Assembly: GCA_946699065.1 (NCBI GenBank)
Contig: CAMPDV010000103.1
Span: forward strand, 62,001 to 126,000
Length of the DNA stretch: 64,000 nt
Direction: 5' to 3'
DNA from: Loxodes magnus
Taxonomy: Eukaryota > Ciliophora > Karyorelictea > Loxodida > Loxodidae
Both the position numbers and the translations under genes were made by a program. Positions 22,507-36,800 of the stretch are shown here, one piece after another. Below the pieces are notes generated by a model that saw only the letters and a list, made by a program, of their open reading frames with translations, did not search any database and was not told where the DNA came from. The stretch's first letter is position 1. Every line of letters starts with the position of its first letter.

Positions 22507-25500
22507 ATGGCTTCATATCCTATCTGTGATTATTAGGCCTTTAAACTCTAGCTATTTATTATTTTACTTAGAATATAAGTTTAACCTTCTTTAAAAACTG
22601 AAAAGTATCTAGCTAAATATCCTCAAAACTGTATCTAATATAGCTTTAAGTAATTCTCTTTTCCTTACAAAGAATTTAGTGCAACTATTTAGCTAGATCT
22701 TGATGATTTAAGTGAGGTAACTTATTTACCTTTCGGACTTTCATGCTAGTTTAGTAGTTTAGGAAGATGCAACTAATGAAAGTTATCTATTGAATTATGT
22801 AGCTCTGAATGTTAACTTCAGAATGTGGATATTACTAAAATAACTGCTAATTATACTGTGATAATGCTCATTTTAACTCTAATTATTCTGAGAAGGTTAG
22901 ATAGAAAACTGTCAAGATTAGAGTTATTTAGGTCCTGGTAATAAATATTAATTATTTATTTATAGAACTATTAGCTATACAAATCAGAAAGTAGGGTGAT
23001 TGTGTATGTCATTTCAATGCTTCTAGTATTAATCTAAATTTTATTACTCAAACTGTTGCTTTACTCTAAGTAGATACATTCCAGATCTTATCAATAATGG
23101 GTAATGTAATTAGGAATGCTTAAATCCTATGTGAATTACATTTAAATATATTGCTTGCAAAGATACTTGTTAAACAGCATCCTCAGGAAAATATACTTTT
23201 GATAAAATAAAAAATTAAATTTGCAATGAAGAGTGCTTGAACAATGAGTGTAGATGAGATGCTATGGATTGTTTAGAAACTGCAGAACAAGATGGAAAAT
23301 TCAAATCTTTCTCATAACTAAAGAAATCACCTTTTAGCTCGCCAGGATGTTTATCCTAAAATAATATAAATTTGTTTTAGCAAACAGGATATTAAAATGT
23401 GATTTTGTATACATGACAGAATACTGTTAATGAAACTAAGGTGACTGTTGGTGATATAATGCTATACTTATAAAGAGCAAACTTAATAAAATTTAAAATT
23501 TCCAGTTACTACCTACTTTACAAAATATCTCTAAAGTAAATAATAGAAAAAGATAGAATTTCGATCCTCAAAGCTGTATTACGATGTGTACTTTTGATCT
23601 GAATTTATTTTAGACTTGAATCTACTACAATGATAGAATCTATCTATCATTAACTTAAAATAAATAGAATTTAAAGCTGTAAGTATTTTAATGCAATTTG
23701 TGGCTAACATATTTCGGATTAAATGTTTGCTGATAAATCCTTTAATCTTACCTAATAAACTGAAACTAAGCAAAAATGATAAAGGACTGTAACTGAAATA
23801 TGATAGGATATGGTGTTTGTGATAAAGCTTGCTATGAAATATGATAATAAAGCTAGTAAGGCAAAAAAGATGAAAATGATTGCTAAAAGTGCTTAGAAAT
23901 TGATTAAATTGTGTGACCAATAAAGGAGTAAAATTTGCTATTTAGCTTGTTGTAATTGAGCTTTCAAGTGAGACGGAGGAGATTACTAGTAATGCTTAGA
24001 TCGATGATGTAAAATGAAAGAAATAGGTGACTAATTTTTATAAAATAAATGATATTTCAAGAAATGCTTTTTCGATAATAATTAGAAAGGAAATGATGAT
24101 TCTTAACAATATTTTTAAACGGGCTGCAATATAGAAAAGTTAAGAAAAGATAAATATGATATAGAGTGTGATATTTAACAATGTAACTATGATTCTATAG
24201 GATAGGAATACAAAGAAATTCTTTAGGAGCATTAATTGTATGAATCATTTGTTATTAAAAATTAGAGATGCTCTAATTCCTTATACTAAAAGTTCCGTGA
24301 TTGTAATTTTAAATGTTAAGTAAAGAAATTTTATGGAGTTAACTAAGAGTTTTATGATACTAAGTTAATAGGAGATGAAAATTGCGATGTAAATCTATTA
24401 AATTATGAAAGCAATTTTGATGATCTTGATTGCTGCAACTAGAATTATTTAACATCTTGTGAAAATTTAGGTTTAACTTTGAATAATTTTTGTCATAATG
24501 GAGTTTTAGTGATTAGGACTGTAATTAGCAACAATGTGGTTATGATAATGTTTATTGTCTTTATTTTGCAAGTTAGTAAAATACTTGATATGATAGTTTC
24601 CATTGTCATCCTGAACTAATAAACGATGATTTTTGTGATTATAATGCTATATATAAGACTGTTGATACAATGGAAATGGCTGCGAAAAACGTTGTATAAG
24701 TCTATGTTAAAGTTCAAAAAGAATTGGAGGTTACAGATTTGATAATGGCTGCTTTAGTTAAGTTTGTAATTTTTATGCACATCCAAAAGTGATAGAAATG
24801 CTTAGAAGAGCTGTTTTTTAGTACATTTACTTTAGTGATATCTGTCTAAGTAAATATACTGAAGAAAAAAGTTGGAAAGTAATATTAAGATTACTAAATG
24901 AGTATTACTATGAAGATTAGTGTAACATAGTTTAATGCAATTATTGTAATAGCCATTGCAAGTGTTCAGATCCTTTACAGTCTGATTTTGATCATAAGTA
25001 AAGCTTATTTAGCTAAGATGAACAATGAATTTTGTCTAATCTTTTATAATCTTAAATATGTAACAGTTAAGATTTAGAAAATAACGAATGTAATTAGAAC
25101 TGCAATTCTAAAGATTGTGGTTAAGATTCTAGCAGGATTTATCGAGAGTATGAATGGTCTCAATAATCCTTAGTGTGTTTTGGAACTAATTTAGCAACTT
25201 TAGAGAATCCATAAATCATTAATGTCGGGAATTAAAATTTACTTTATCTTAGCTAAATAAAAATGGAATAGAATACAAATTTTGTGATTCAGCATCTTCA
25301 CAACAACTAATAACATCTAGAACCTTACTAATGGTTCTTATTAATTAGGTTTTATTATTTATAAAGGACTAGGAACTTTCGATCGCATTATCTCACTTTA
25401 GCTGAAGCTTTATCAGAAGAAGTATAAAAGAAGCATATAAAGATTTTATTATAAAGTATAAATAATTACTTAGATCAATATTATGAGGAATAAAGCTAAA

Positions 25501-28500
25501 TGGCTTCTGAAGAACCTACTTTATATTTTTTACTTAGAAAAGTATTTTAAGAATAAAAAAGTTTATATAAGTAATTTAAAAAGTTACTATCTAAACACTT
25601 TATTGTTAAGCTAATAGCAATACTAACACCTCTAACTTAATATAATGTGTATCAAATGATAAAGATAAAGCTAAAATTATATTTTAGATCTTATATTCAA
25701 CTGACTGCTTATAAAGTACATCTTCATTTTTAGAATGTTGATAATGAAGTAATTCGTAAATAATATATAGACTAAAGGAATAAAATGTAGCTTTTATGAT
25801 TAATGATAATGTAATATTTGTATTTAAAGGTAGTTTTTTAAAGAAAATCCATACATAGTAGAATATGGCTATATATGAAATTTTTAATAGCATTTAAATT
25901 ATTCTTCTTATGATATAGCAGAGAAATATGCATAATGCATAAACAACAAATTCAAAATTATAAAAGGAAAATTTAGTTTAGATAATGTTTGACTTCATTA
26001 ATTTACTAAAAAGAATAAAAACTATGATGAATGCTAGTGCTGTGATTTAGAGTTCAATGGTACAGATTTTTAGTACTGGAATAGTAAAATATTTCATTAA
26101 TATCTGCTGCGAAGATAATAGATTTGATAGTGGAGATTTAAGATATAAAAGAGGAAAATTAGCTAAGATGGATAACTTTCATTACCTAATACTTGAAAAT
26201 TAAGAAAATTAAATTGCTAATTTTTCTTTTCCTGGATTCTTGAAAGCAAATTAAGTAGATCTCATTTATATAGAGGGAGTGACTTTTGAATTTTCACTAC
26301 TGACATTCAAAAGTTAAGTTATATTACTAAAAGGAACTTAAGTAATGGAAATTAATCAGAAGAAAGTTTGATAAAAATAGAATATTTTAATGCCTCATTT
26401 AAGCAGCTTTACTTTTACTATAATCAAGTTAATAGATAAGGAACTATTTAACCAGTTCAAATCAATGTAAATATACAAGATTTTTTTTTAATCTCAATTA
26501 CGCTCTATAGTAAGCAGCTGCTTTTGATACTATATCAAGCTAGCTCAAATTTCAAAAAACTAACTTTATATAAAATTCAGTTGCTAAGCTTATGGAAGTT
26601 ATCTCAATTTTCGGAAGAAATCCAAAGACTGAATTTTAGAATTGCTCCTTTATGGAAAATACAGATCCTATAGCAAGTTGTATATACTTGAGTCAGAACT
26701 CCTAATTTTTTATGTCTAACTGCTTAGTAGCAAAAAACTTAGCAGAAGTAGGAGGATTCTTGAAGTCTGATAAATCTTAAATAGCAATTACTGATTCCAA
26801 GTTTATCAAAAATAAAGCATATGAAGGAACTGTTTTTCATACATAGATATCAGATATATATCTTAATCAAGCGGTTTTCAGTAATAAAGTAGCATAAAAA
26901 TTTGAAGAATTTGAGCTTTTAGAACTAAAGAGTAGTTTAGAAATGAAAAATTTAGAAGTTAAATACTGAGAAACAAATGAAGGAACATCCCTTTTGTTTA
27001 AAGTACATTGCTCTTAATAAAAATTCAGTAATCCACAGCAACAAAGCTTACTCTACTGGAATATTAAGTCTATTTACTTCAAACAATTCTAATTAATTAC
27101 ATAATAAAATCATTTTTAATAATAGTGGGAATCTTCCATTATTTAGGTATAGCAAAGTAATTTAAGCATTCATTAAGTAAAAATGTTCAATAAAAAAGCT
27201 AAATACTAGAATTTAGGAGTTTAGCTTATAATTCATTTTTTTAATTAATTAATCAGTTTTTGAAAATTAGCAGGTACATTAAGGAGTTTTTGTATTGGGA
27301 GAATTATAGTCAATTATAGAAATTTATCATTCTTAATTTAAAAATGCAGAATCCTCATCAGGAATAGCATTTTATATGACACAATCAAACTTAGTCTTAA
27401 AATTAGTTAATTTTAGCAAATCAAAAGTTACTAACTAAGGCGGAGCTATTTAAGCACTTTAATCAATCTTAAATGTACAGAAATCATTTTTTATGATTGT
27501 GAGTCTAACGATTATGGATCAGCGATTATATGATAAATTCTGAAATTTAAATGATTGAGTGCATGCTAACAAATTATAGCAATACAGTTTTAACTATCCA
27601 TGAATAAAGTATATCAAATATAAGTTTCTCTAATGGAAATAGAGAGCAAGAATATGGATCCGCTATTTATTTTTTAAACTCAATAGTTAATATTTTCAAC
27701 TGTTCATGTCGTAACTAAAGAGCATTGTAAGGTTCATGCTTTATAATCTTAAATTATTAAGTATTAGCTCATATTAGATAACCAATAATACTTTTCACTA
27801 GAATATTATCTTCAAATCAAATTGCAAATATAGCCTTTGATCGAAATATTTTTAGAGATAATTAAATTGAAGCAAATCCAAAATCTATTTCTAAAAGAGG
27901 AGCTCTTCACATTAATTTATGACTACCAATAAATATACCAATACATAATAGATAATAATACTTTCCTAAATAACTCTAATAGGTGAAGGAGGAGCTATTT
28001 CATTTATTGGTACTGCTCCAATATTTGTTCCTGATATTTATAGCTCAGAAATATGTTAACTGTTCTTATTAATTCAGCCTTCTATGGTAATCATATAGCT
28101 TCTTTCACCTTTAATTAAAGGAATGATTCTATAATTAGCGTTTTAGATTATAATACTCCATTATAATTTATGTCTTAATTACCTGGATTTTCTATTCCTT
28201 GAACTTTTGATTTATATTATTGATTATTTTAGCTAGCTTCTTAAGACTGACTTTTACTCAACTGCATAACTATTTTCAGATAACTCTTAGTTATTAGGAA
28301 AATATCAAAATATATGCTGTATTTGGTTTTTTAATATAAAGGAAATAATTATTTAAACTAAACCAGGAAGAATAGTTCACTTAGAAATAGGAGCAAACGC
28401 TATAGATTTGTAGAACTTACCTTACAATTCTAAACATAAAATGGAAAGGCAGTACTACATTAAACAATGTATGATAGACTAAGTATTTGTAGAAAGCTAC

Positions 28501-30768
28501 TAATGCTAAAGCTGTCTTTATGGATAATATTCACTCAACTCAAGTCACTTTACTTGCAAACAATGCATCCAAGGAGTAACATGCTGTGGAAATAGCTTAG
28601 TTACTCCTAAGCAAGGATATTGAAAACTCAATTTCACTTAAGATAATATTGATGAATGTCCTTATTCCAAAACCTGCTTAGGAATTATCTTGAATAGTAG
28701 TTATGTTAGTAGCTATCTGAAACTTACTGAAGAATAACAAAGAGAAGAATTTATAAAAGGAATAGAATGAAAAGGAAATTGTAAAGAGGGATATAGAGGA
28801 GTTTTATGTGACGTTAGTGAATAAAATTGAGAAAAGAATGATTTAAATTAATGCTAGAAATGCTAAAAGCAATCTGTAATAATAATAATTCTAATGATCG
28901 TAATATTTTCAGCTATTATTATTTATCAGCTAAAATAATCTTTTATTTTAGCTAGAAAAAAAGAATCTTATTACACTGTTTATTTGAAAGTTCTAACTTA
29001 ATATATAAAATTTTCTGTGCTAATTCAAAACTTTAATTTTGACTTGATAGATACTTAAGTAGGATGATTTCAAATAAATCAATAGTAAACTTAGGTTAGT
29101 GCTAATATTTTTAGATCTGATTGCTTTTACTAAGAAGGAGAAAATAGATTTTATAGAAAAGTAATTACTGTCACTTCAATCTCTTTTATAATGCTTATAG
29201 TCACTCTTATTTTACTTGGTTTATATTCCTTAGGCTGAAGATGGGTTTCAATAAATCAGTGCTCATAACAATAATGAACACTTTTTTTTCTAAATTTAAT
29301 CTAGTTTAATATTATCTATTTTTAGTCCCTTTAAATGCTATTAAATATCTGAAGACTATTAGGTGTTAAATGCTTATTCAGTATTTAGTTTTGAAAAATA
29401 AGCATCTACAGCTTGTAGTAAGCCTTGCTTTATCTAGCTCGTTATTTGATGATTTTTTAATTCCTTTGATTATATTTTTGCATCTACATAGAAACAGGAA
29501 GTTAATTAAGTCTTATTTATTCAAGTCTTAATTTGGTATTTTAACAATTGAATTTAAAACTGAATTTTATTTCTGAGAGTTTGTTAAGATATACTAAATA
29601 CTTGGTATTTCCTTTGTCTTCGTATTTTTATGGAAGACTAAGCTCATTTTTTAATTTTGACTGCTAATTTAATTTTTGATAGTCAGTATTTTGCTTCAAT
29701 ATGAATGCCAATCTTATATAAATCAACGCCTAAATACAATGGAAGCTAATTATATGCTCATTTATGCTTTCATCTTATATGTAAGCATTTATTTTTGCTC
29801 TAGGCAAACATTCTTAATACTTGACTTCTCATCTTTTATACTACAAACTAAAGCTAATGCTACTTTTTCTACACTTGACTCCGCTAAGTCATCATCTTAT
29901 TTAGATAAGACTTACAGCTCAAGTCAATCAAATATTGCTATTAACTTGCTTCAAAGAAAAATATTCTTAATCAATATAATTACAAACTGAATACAATAAT
30001 TAAGCTAAACTTAATCCAAATCACTTAAATCTACTAAAACTAGCCTAATCTCAAACTCATGTTTAAGAAAAGCCAATAGAAACACATAAGCTTAGCAAGA
30101 GCTACAAAACTAAGATTAGCAAATCTAACCTTTAAATAAGTCTAATACCGAACTATACCATCCATCTCAAAACCCTCAGTTAAACAAATCCTTTAATCAA
30201 TAGAACTCTAACTTGCTAAACATCTTCATTTACAAAATCTCTATTTCGCCATCATCAACTATTTCTCTCTCTCAATCCAAACTTATTTAAACCATAATGT
30301 TAAGCAATTTCTCTCTAAATACCATCAAATGGAAAGTGATTATTCGCAACAGTAAGAAACTTTAAAAAAATTAGAAAATCCTAATTTATAGAAAAGCCAA
30401 AGTACCATAAACTATCAAATAGAAGAAAATTAAGATAAAGATGAAAGATAAAAAGATAAAGTATAATAAACAGGAGTCATAATCTAAATAGATAAATCAT
30501 CAATCACAAAGTGTTAAATTAAACTTATAAAAAGAAAAGTATTATCACTCAAGTATCAAACAAGAAGAAGGAATTACAATTTTATGAAGAATAGAAAGAG
30601 ATTTAAATCATATAGGAAGATTTTGAAGAGGAATATGAAAAAAACATTTATAGCTAACTAAAGTAAAACTAAACGTTAGATTAGACTATAAATTTGGATA
30701 ATGTGGAATAAATTGAGGTAATACAGAATTTTTAAGATAAAGCACATATAAGCAACTTAGAGACATGA
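22507..30768 (+). CDS. Giant surface protein: LNR-like Cys repeats, beta-helix, Cys-rich stalk, membrane helices, acidic tail
   Basis: ATG 22507 (MASYPICDY) is followed by a hydrophobic signal-like segment (FKLQLFIILL). From 23000 to 25150 there are repeated Cys/Asn/Asp motifs of the Notch/LNR type (ICNEECLNNECRWDAMDC; ACCNWAFKWDGGDY). From about 25900 to 28300 there are beta-helix-like repeats with 'GGAI'-type turns (VTNQGGAIQALQSILNVQKS; GGFLKSDKSQIAITDSKFI). A stalk of the kind seen in large ciliate membrane proteins follows (SCLYGQYSLNSSHFTCKQC..GYRGVLC). Then come hydrophobic helices from 28870 (VIIIILMIVIFSAIIIY) and a Gln/Glu-rich cytosolic tail ending NFQDKAHISNLET-TGA (30766-30768). 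GT..AG introns of 32 nt (23349-23380), 34 nt (23856-23889), 23 nt (24635-24657) and 26 nt (30539-30564) restore frame, and a 26-nt one at 24503-24528 is likely. Probably a cell-surface or adhesion protein; exact role unknown. Confidence 0.8.
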
Positions 30769-31199
30769 AAATAATAAAATAATTATCTTCTTTTCATAAC
30801 CCGTTTTAATTTATAGCCTTAAATTAGATCCATTCTATTATGATATGCTTTACAATAAAAGTGATATCGCTAATTGTAACTCACTCAGTTTATATTTTTT
30901 ATTATTTTATATTTTTAAAATGTTTAAAAGCCATTTTTGAGCCAAAAGAAAGTAACTTCTAAAATATAAGTGATTAATGTAAATATATTGAGTTAATGGT
31001 TATTATGATTAGTATTTTATAGAGAACTTTGTAAGATTCTTCTAATTATCATTATTTTTCAAAATATAGCTTATATAGAATATCTATAGCAATTAAATAA
31101 AAGTTAGTTTCTTATGAAATAATAAGAGTAATACGTTCTTTTATTTTAATAACTTTTAGCTTATTTTTTATATAATTTATCCAGTTAAGATATTTAATA
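30769..31199. other. Intergenic spacer
   Basis: Very AT-rich region between the end of the giant gene and the converging minus-strand gene; no gene seen. Confidence 0.4.
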
Positions 31200-32060
31200 T
31201 ATTTTTATATATCTTTTGTGATATGATTGAAGGAGATATGCTATAAGCATAGTCTCATTAATTTTTTAGTAAATTAAGTTTTTTTTCTTTCACTTAGTCT
31301 TTAGTAAAATCCCTTTATAATACCTATTTTTTTCTTTCTTTTATTTCCCTTTAATTTAGCTTCTTATAATTTAATGTGTATATCTTAAACTATGAATAAA
31401 GTCTATTGCTACTCTATAATTTTTTATTGCTTGATTTAAAATAATTTAGAAGATTTAGACATATCCATTACTCTATTTTATTAAGATCTTTTTGAGTCGC
31501 TAAAAAAATAAGATTCTCACTTCTACTTAAAATTTTATTGATGGGATTATAGATCTTAAGTCAAAAGATATTGACCACTTAGTTAACAATTAACGCTCGA
31601 AATTTATGAACGATTATGTTATTATTAAGATACCTAAGTTTTCGATTTATTCTATCTTAGATCATTTTAACCCGATTTTAACTTTAATTCTCAGTAGATT
31701 TATAATTGTTTACTTTTAAAGAGGCATCTTAGTCTGTCATTTTTATAGTTAAGGGCTAGCTTCTTCAGGCTTGATCCAACTGCTTTATAAAAGTTTAAAA
31801 AACTTCAATTATTTTCTTGTCTTATTTACCACTTTCTTCACTCCTCTCGTTTTAGAAATAAAAAGTCACAGTTAGATAGTAAATACCTTTATCAATTACT
31901 CTCAAAGTCTTTTCGATCATAGAAGCAGCATTCTTCCATTCTTACTCAGCATTATATCATTCCTTTTAACTTTCGTTTGATTAGTTTGCTCTGCTTCAAC
32001 TTTCAAAGAGCTTCTTCTTCTAAACTCTTTAACTTTATTCTATAAAATCCCTTTAAATAA
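31200..32060 (-). CDS. Unrecognised helical protein
   Basis: The best minus-strand frame reads KEWYNAEQEWKNAASMIEKT, LRVIDKGIYYLTVTFYFQNE, IIEVFQTFIKQLDQAW and KMIQDRINRKLRYLNNNIIV, about 270 codons in all. Another frame of the same strand also gave a superficially plausible product. I preferred this one because it is richer in Asp, Glu, Ala, Thr and Val and less dominated by Trp and Lys. Both ends are approximate. It may be the 3' part of the gene at 32470, with an intron or spacer between. Confidence 0.5.
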
Positions 32061-32469
32061 ACAAAATTGAAGCCTATCTCTTTAACGTGCTGTTCAAATA
32101 AAGGTTTAAAAGATATAAAAGGAGACTTAATAAAAGAATCGTTGAAGCTTATTATAAAGAAAGTATTAGCATTTAGACTTTAAAAATAGTAGAAGTAATA
32201 ATAAAGCTTATAAAGCTAAGAAATAGAGACTAATAACTTTAATTTAAGATTTACTTAGTAACTACTATATTAATACAGCTATGTAAAGCTTTAATTTTAG
32301 ATAGTAAATAGAAAGCTTATATAGAGGTTAATTTATTAATTACAGAAAGGAAGATAATTATGGTATTATCTAACTATCTTTTAGAATAACCAAAATTAGT
32401 TTTTAAGTATATTTTATAACTTTATAAAAATAACTTTAACAATTTTAAGATATATAGCTATATATAAGT

Positions 32470-34010
32470 ATTCAAATATTTAGTTAGCTTTTAAATTATT
32501 TGCTGCTTTGCTTTATAGAATATTCGTATATTTATTAAACTCTTTTAAGCTTATTAGCTATTATACATTAAAGAGATCAACTGTGAAGAGATAAGTAGAC
32601 TGTATATGCCAATCTAGTATTTTTATTTTCTTATTTGATTTTTTATAATTTTAAATGGACTTCTGGTAGTCATTTATCTTATGTTCTACAACTCTTCTGA
32701 AGATATTATGTTTTTTCTATTTTGCATTAGAAGGTTAAAACTTTAAGCTCAACGTGCTTTTAAGCTAAGTCTTCCTCCTATCACCTTTTTCTTATTTAAC
32801 CGATTTAGATTTCTCTTTCATATATCCTTTTCTAGCCTTCTTATTAGCAATTTATTATCTTATTTAAAATTTTCCTGATTTCTTCTAAGAATGTGGCTAT
32901 TTTGATTCGGTTTAGCATTGCTCTAAATTACTCTTATTCCTCCTGTAATTTTATTTAAGTATTTGAATATAAATTTAGTAGGATTTTTATAAGCTCTGAT
33001 AGAAAATTATTCTTCTGATTGTTTCACTGTATAAGCAGTCTGTAATTTTTTTTAATATCTTTTTTTTGAGCTCTACATTTTGCCAGTTTACAAGACTAAA
33101 AGTGCTTTTTATAATCTAATTACTTTAAGACATCTTGAAAACAAGTCAGATCTCTCAGGGTTCATAATCTTGGTGCTAAATAATTCTACCTTTAGTTAAA
33201 AAGTTTTTTAAGTATCCTAATCAGATCATATAACCCATTAAGATACGTCATCCATTCTTCCTTGCATTATATATATTACTTTAATCTTCATAAAGACTCC
33301 CGTTTCTAAAATCTGCTTTCACTTTGAAACTATAATGCAGTCTTATTCTACCTCTATTCAATAGCTCGATCTCTTTACGTCTTGCAAGTTAAAATTTTCT
33401 AAAAATGGTTGCATCTTTCTGTTCCTTATTTTTGTTTACTTTGATTCAGAAAAATAGAGATTATTTTAATTTTAATGCTTCCAATATCTGGACAGATTTG
33501 CTCTAAAGTTTCGACATGCTAATCTTTCTCTTTGTTTAATTAAACTATTGACTGAATATTGGTCTATGCTAAATAAAGTACTAATATTGATTAGCTGGAG
33601 TCGCTTAAACTACTAGATCTAAAATTTTAGATATTGTAGCTTAACCTTACTCTATAGAGTTTATATCTTAGTTCCCTTTGAGAAACCTTACTAAATCTAC
33701 CTTAATATTTGCAAATTCCAAGTCTTACTAATCAAGAGTTTTCTTTATAGGAACTTTACTTTATACCTAGAAGAATTCTAAGCTACATAAAATAAACTAA
33801 GCTTCTTTTCCCAAAGTTGCATCTCATCATAAGTAGCGAAGCATTTAACTAAATTAAGATAATTTTCTAGTTTCTTCTTAAGTTTTAGTCTTGCTTCAGT
33901 TATTCTTATCCTATTAGAAACTTCTTTAATTTCTTCCTTTTCCAATTGTATCTTTTATGTCCTTTATATTCCCTTGCTCTTGGTAACTAAGGTTATAGTA
34001 AATTAGTCTC
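32470..34010 (-). CDS. Unrecognised protein with coiled-coil ends
   Basis: The N-terminal exon reads QLEKEEIKEVSNRIRITEAR and LVKCFATYDEMQLWEKKL. A middle exon reads LDQQDLEFANIKVDLVRFLK, then DINSIEQGQATISKILDLVV and PANQYQYFIQHRPIFSQ. The C-terminal exon reads HVETLEQICPDIGSIKIKII, EEWMTYLNGLYDLIRILKKL and ATFLEEIRKILNKIINCQQE. The three pieces lie in different frames, so at least two tiny introns are implied. Composition is that of a soluble protein of about 480 residues, part coiled coil. I know no family with this combination. The start is unresolved (no clear ATG near 34010). Confidence 0.55.
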
Positions 34011-34219
34011 TAAATAGGCTTTTTAGCTTTACTAAGGATAAATAGCTTGAAGTTAAATAATGATAAACTAAACTAAATCTAATTAATAAAGTAGCTTTTT
34101 AAGTTAATGCTTTAATACTATAATAGGAAATAATTAGTATATTAGCTTTATTTTATACTAGTAGCTTTAATATTAAGAGTAGCTTTAATAAAATTAGCTA
34201 AGCTTATATTATATAAGCT

Positions 34220-36800
34220 TAGTATAGATTAATGCTACTTATTTAAACCTCTATAATACCTAAAGGCAAAGCACTTTCATTATTAATATATTCTGTTTAG
34301 TTTGGAACATTATATCACTAGAGATTATACAAAAGTCACTATTTTACCATATGTTACCTCTGAGATGAAAGAAGGTATAACATACTTCTTTTGCTTAAGT
34401 TGCTAGTGATCTTAAGCTTTATAAACAAATCAGTTATACTCAAAGAGAAATTACGACTGTAGACTTGTAATCAATATTTTGAAGTTGAGAGCTGTTATCT
34501 TAGTTAAACTTTACAGTTTGGCAGGGTGTTTATTAATAATCTTATAACAGGCTTAAAGATAAATAATGCAATAACTGAAATTACATTATAAGAAATCATC
34601 CCACACAAGCTACTAACGAAAGTTCCTCATTTTAATTAAACAATTTTATAATTTTTCTAATTAAGTCACTGATGCTAACCTTTAAGTGAAAGAAAGAACT
34701 AAAACTTATAAATTTAAAATAGCTCATATCTAAAACTTTAAGCCAAGCTTTGGATTTATAATTAGGGATTTGGTAAAGAGCATATTATACATAAAATGAT
34801 TAAAAAGCTAAATTTTTAAATAAAATTTAGAAAACTACAATAAATAATAGCTTATTAATAAGGAAGCAAAAGAGTGTATGATAGTAGCAACTACGAAATT
34901 ACATATTGCTATAGTAAAATATAAAAATAGTAATTAATGACTTAAGCAAATAAAATACATTGTTTTATTAATAGTATGGTTAAGTAAATTAACTACTAGA
35001 ATCAGATAACAGTATAAGCCTAATATATTTTGAAAGAAATTGCTAAAAGATTGCTAAGTCAGCTCAGAATAATATCGCAAGAACTAAGGAATACATAAAA
35101 TGATATTTTTTAATCCGGATAGAAAGATATTAATGCTGATAACTAGCCTAAATTAAAGGTTTAAATTAATTATAGCAATCTAACTATAAATACACTAAAT
35201 GGAACTCATTTTTTAAGCAAGATAACTAAAAATTAAACCAGCTTGAGTTAAAACTATCAATAAAGGCTATTAATAATGGTTCAATTAATATAAGATAAAT
35301 GATGTCACAGCGTTCTAAAAGTACTAAAATCGAATCATCTAAAGTAATCACTAATCAAATTCCTTCCAAATATTTTATTAACTTCCTGCAAAATTATTCA
35401 AATAAAGTTATTGATGTCTGCTCGTAGCTTAATTATAATTATCTTTTAATGCAGCCCCCTTAAAGCTTTCTTCATAAAATAAGAAATAAATTTATCTATT
35501 CTTATGGTTTCTATAAGTAAAGCCACTATTCATAATAAAGCTACTTAAAGCTCAAAGCCAGATTAAAATTATGATAGATATGTTTAATGTCGAGTTTGTC
35601 TTTCGTAAACAGGAGACAAAACAAATGGTATCTAATTTTTATGGATTGGCTAAATTTAAAAGATGTAAAAGATATCTTTAGTTAATATCTTTTATCTTAG
35701 TAGCTAGTTTTAACTTTTTATTTAGTATATTTTAAAAATAATATTTTAAAATCGCTCTTCGAGTAAAAGATCATCGAATGAAAGTTGTAGGAGTAAACTT
35801 ATAATTTAGATTTTAAGTATAGAGAATGAAGATCTCTTGTTTACATTTATCTATATTTGAGCAGGCTAGAGATTAGAGCTACAATTTAGAAATTTGAAAA
35901 TAGATCAGCAGAAGGAAATATTTACCCCTTTAGTATCTCTAATAGCTCAGCTAATGATGCTATTTAACTATCTTTATGGCTAATAGCTTTACCTACAGCT
36001 TAGCTAAAATAGTATTTCTCATTATAAGCAAGATAAGCATCGTTTGCCCTCATGAGAAAGCTAGTTTCTGATCTCTTTCCCAATTTTTAATTTAGCATAT
36101 CGTATAAAATAATTCTATAGATTTTAATTTATTTGTATCTGTAATTTCATATCTTTCAAACAAAATTTGGAAAACTATCAGCTTCTTAACCCATTATCTT
36201 GATTAAGCTACTTAAAATTTATCAAGCAATGCAAAATATCTAAGCATTTGTATAAGGAGTCTTTAAATTTAGTCTTGCAGTTATACCTTTCAGCATCAAG
36301 GATAGATATTATTACATTTTACTGGAAATATGCATTTTTGTAAGGTTTTACAATAGTCAAACAGAAACAAGAGGTGGAAAAGCTGAAAAGTATAGTATGA
36401 AAATAAATCAGCTGATTTTAATTATAAAGGAAATATCTAAGCTAGATAAATTTGCCTCGCAAGTGCATTTTATACAGAAAAAGAAGTGAGATCTACAAAG
36501 TTAAAAATGCAAGCATTAAAGTTTAATAATTGAAATACATCTAACCAAAGATAAAAACAAGCTAAATTATATTAATCAGATTTAAAATACCTTTAAATTG
36601 CATCAAATTCAAACTTAGATTCATGAAGTATAATACTAAATACTCTTAATACTAAAGAAGAAATAATTTAGAAAAATATTTAAGATCAAATTTTAAAATA
36701 AGAATTTTAGATAAATTCTCAGCTTTGGGCATTTAAAAGCAAAAAGGAAAATTAAAAAAATACTAAAAATAAAAAGTTGAGAAAAAGAAAAAGAAGGTAT
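34220..36800 (+). CDS. Large unrecognised protein, distant relative of the gene at 42179
   Basis: The plus frames chain as TILPYVTSEMKEGITYFFCL, KPSFGFIIRDLVKSILYIKW (to about 34930), then VQAQYILKEIAKRLLSQLRI, a Cys pair (YVQCRVCLSQTGDKTNGIQF), ILSIENEDLLFTFIYIW and QARQICLASAFYTEKEVRST near the end. 'IENEDLLFTFIYI' aligns with IENEDSLFMSIYK at about 43630 in the gene at 42179, and the DNA is alignable there too, so the two are paralogues. Several frame changes imply short introns. The start lies somewhere after 34200, where a palindrome (GCTTATATTATATAAGC) precedes the coding-like sequence. About 800 residues. Function unknown. Confidence 0.5.

Noticed and set aside
31200-32060. Alternative frame reading SLEEEALWKLKQ..
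   Set aside because: Also looks protein-like, but has extreme Trp and Lys content and fewer acidic residues than the chosen frame. It is a reminder that every frame is open in this code.
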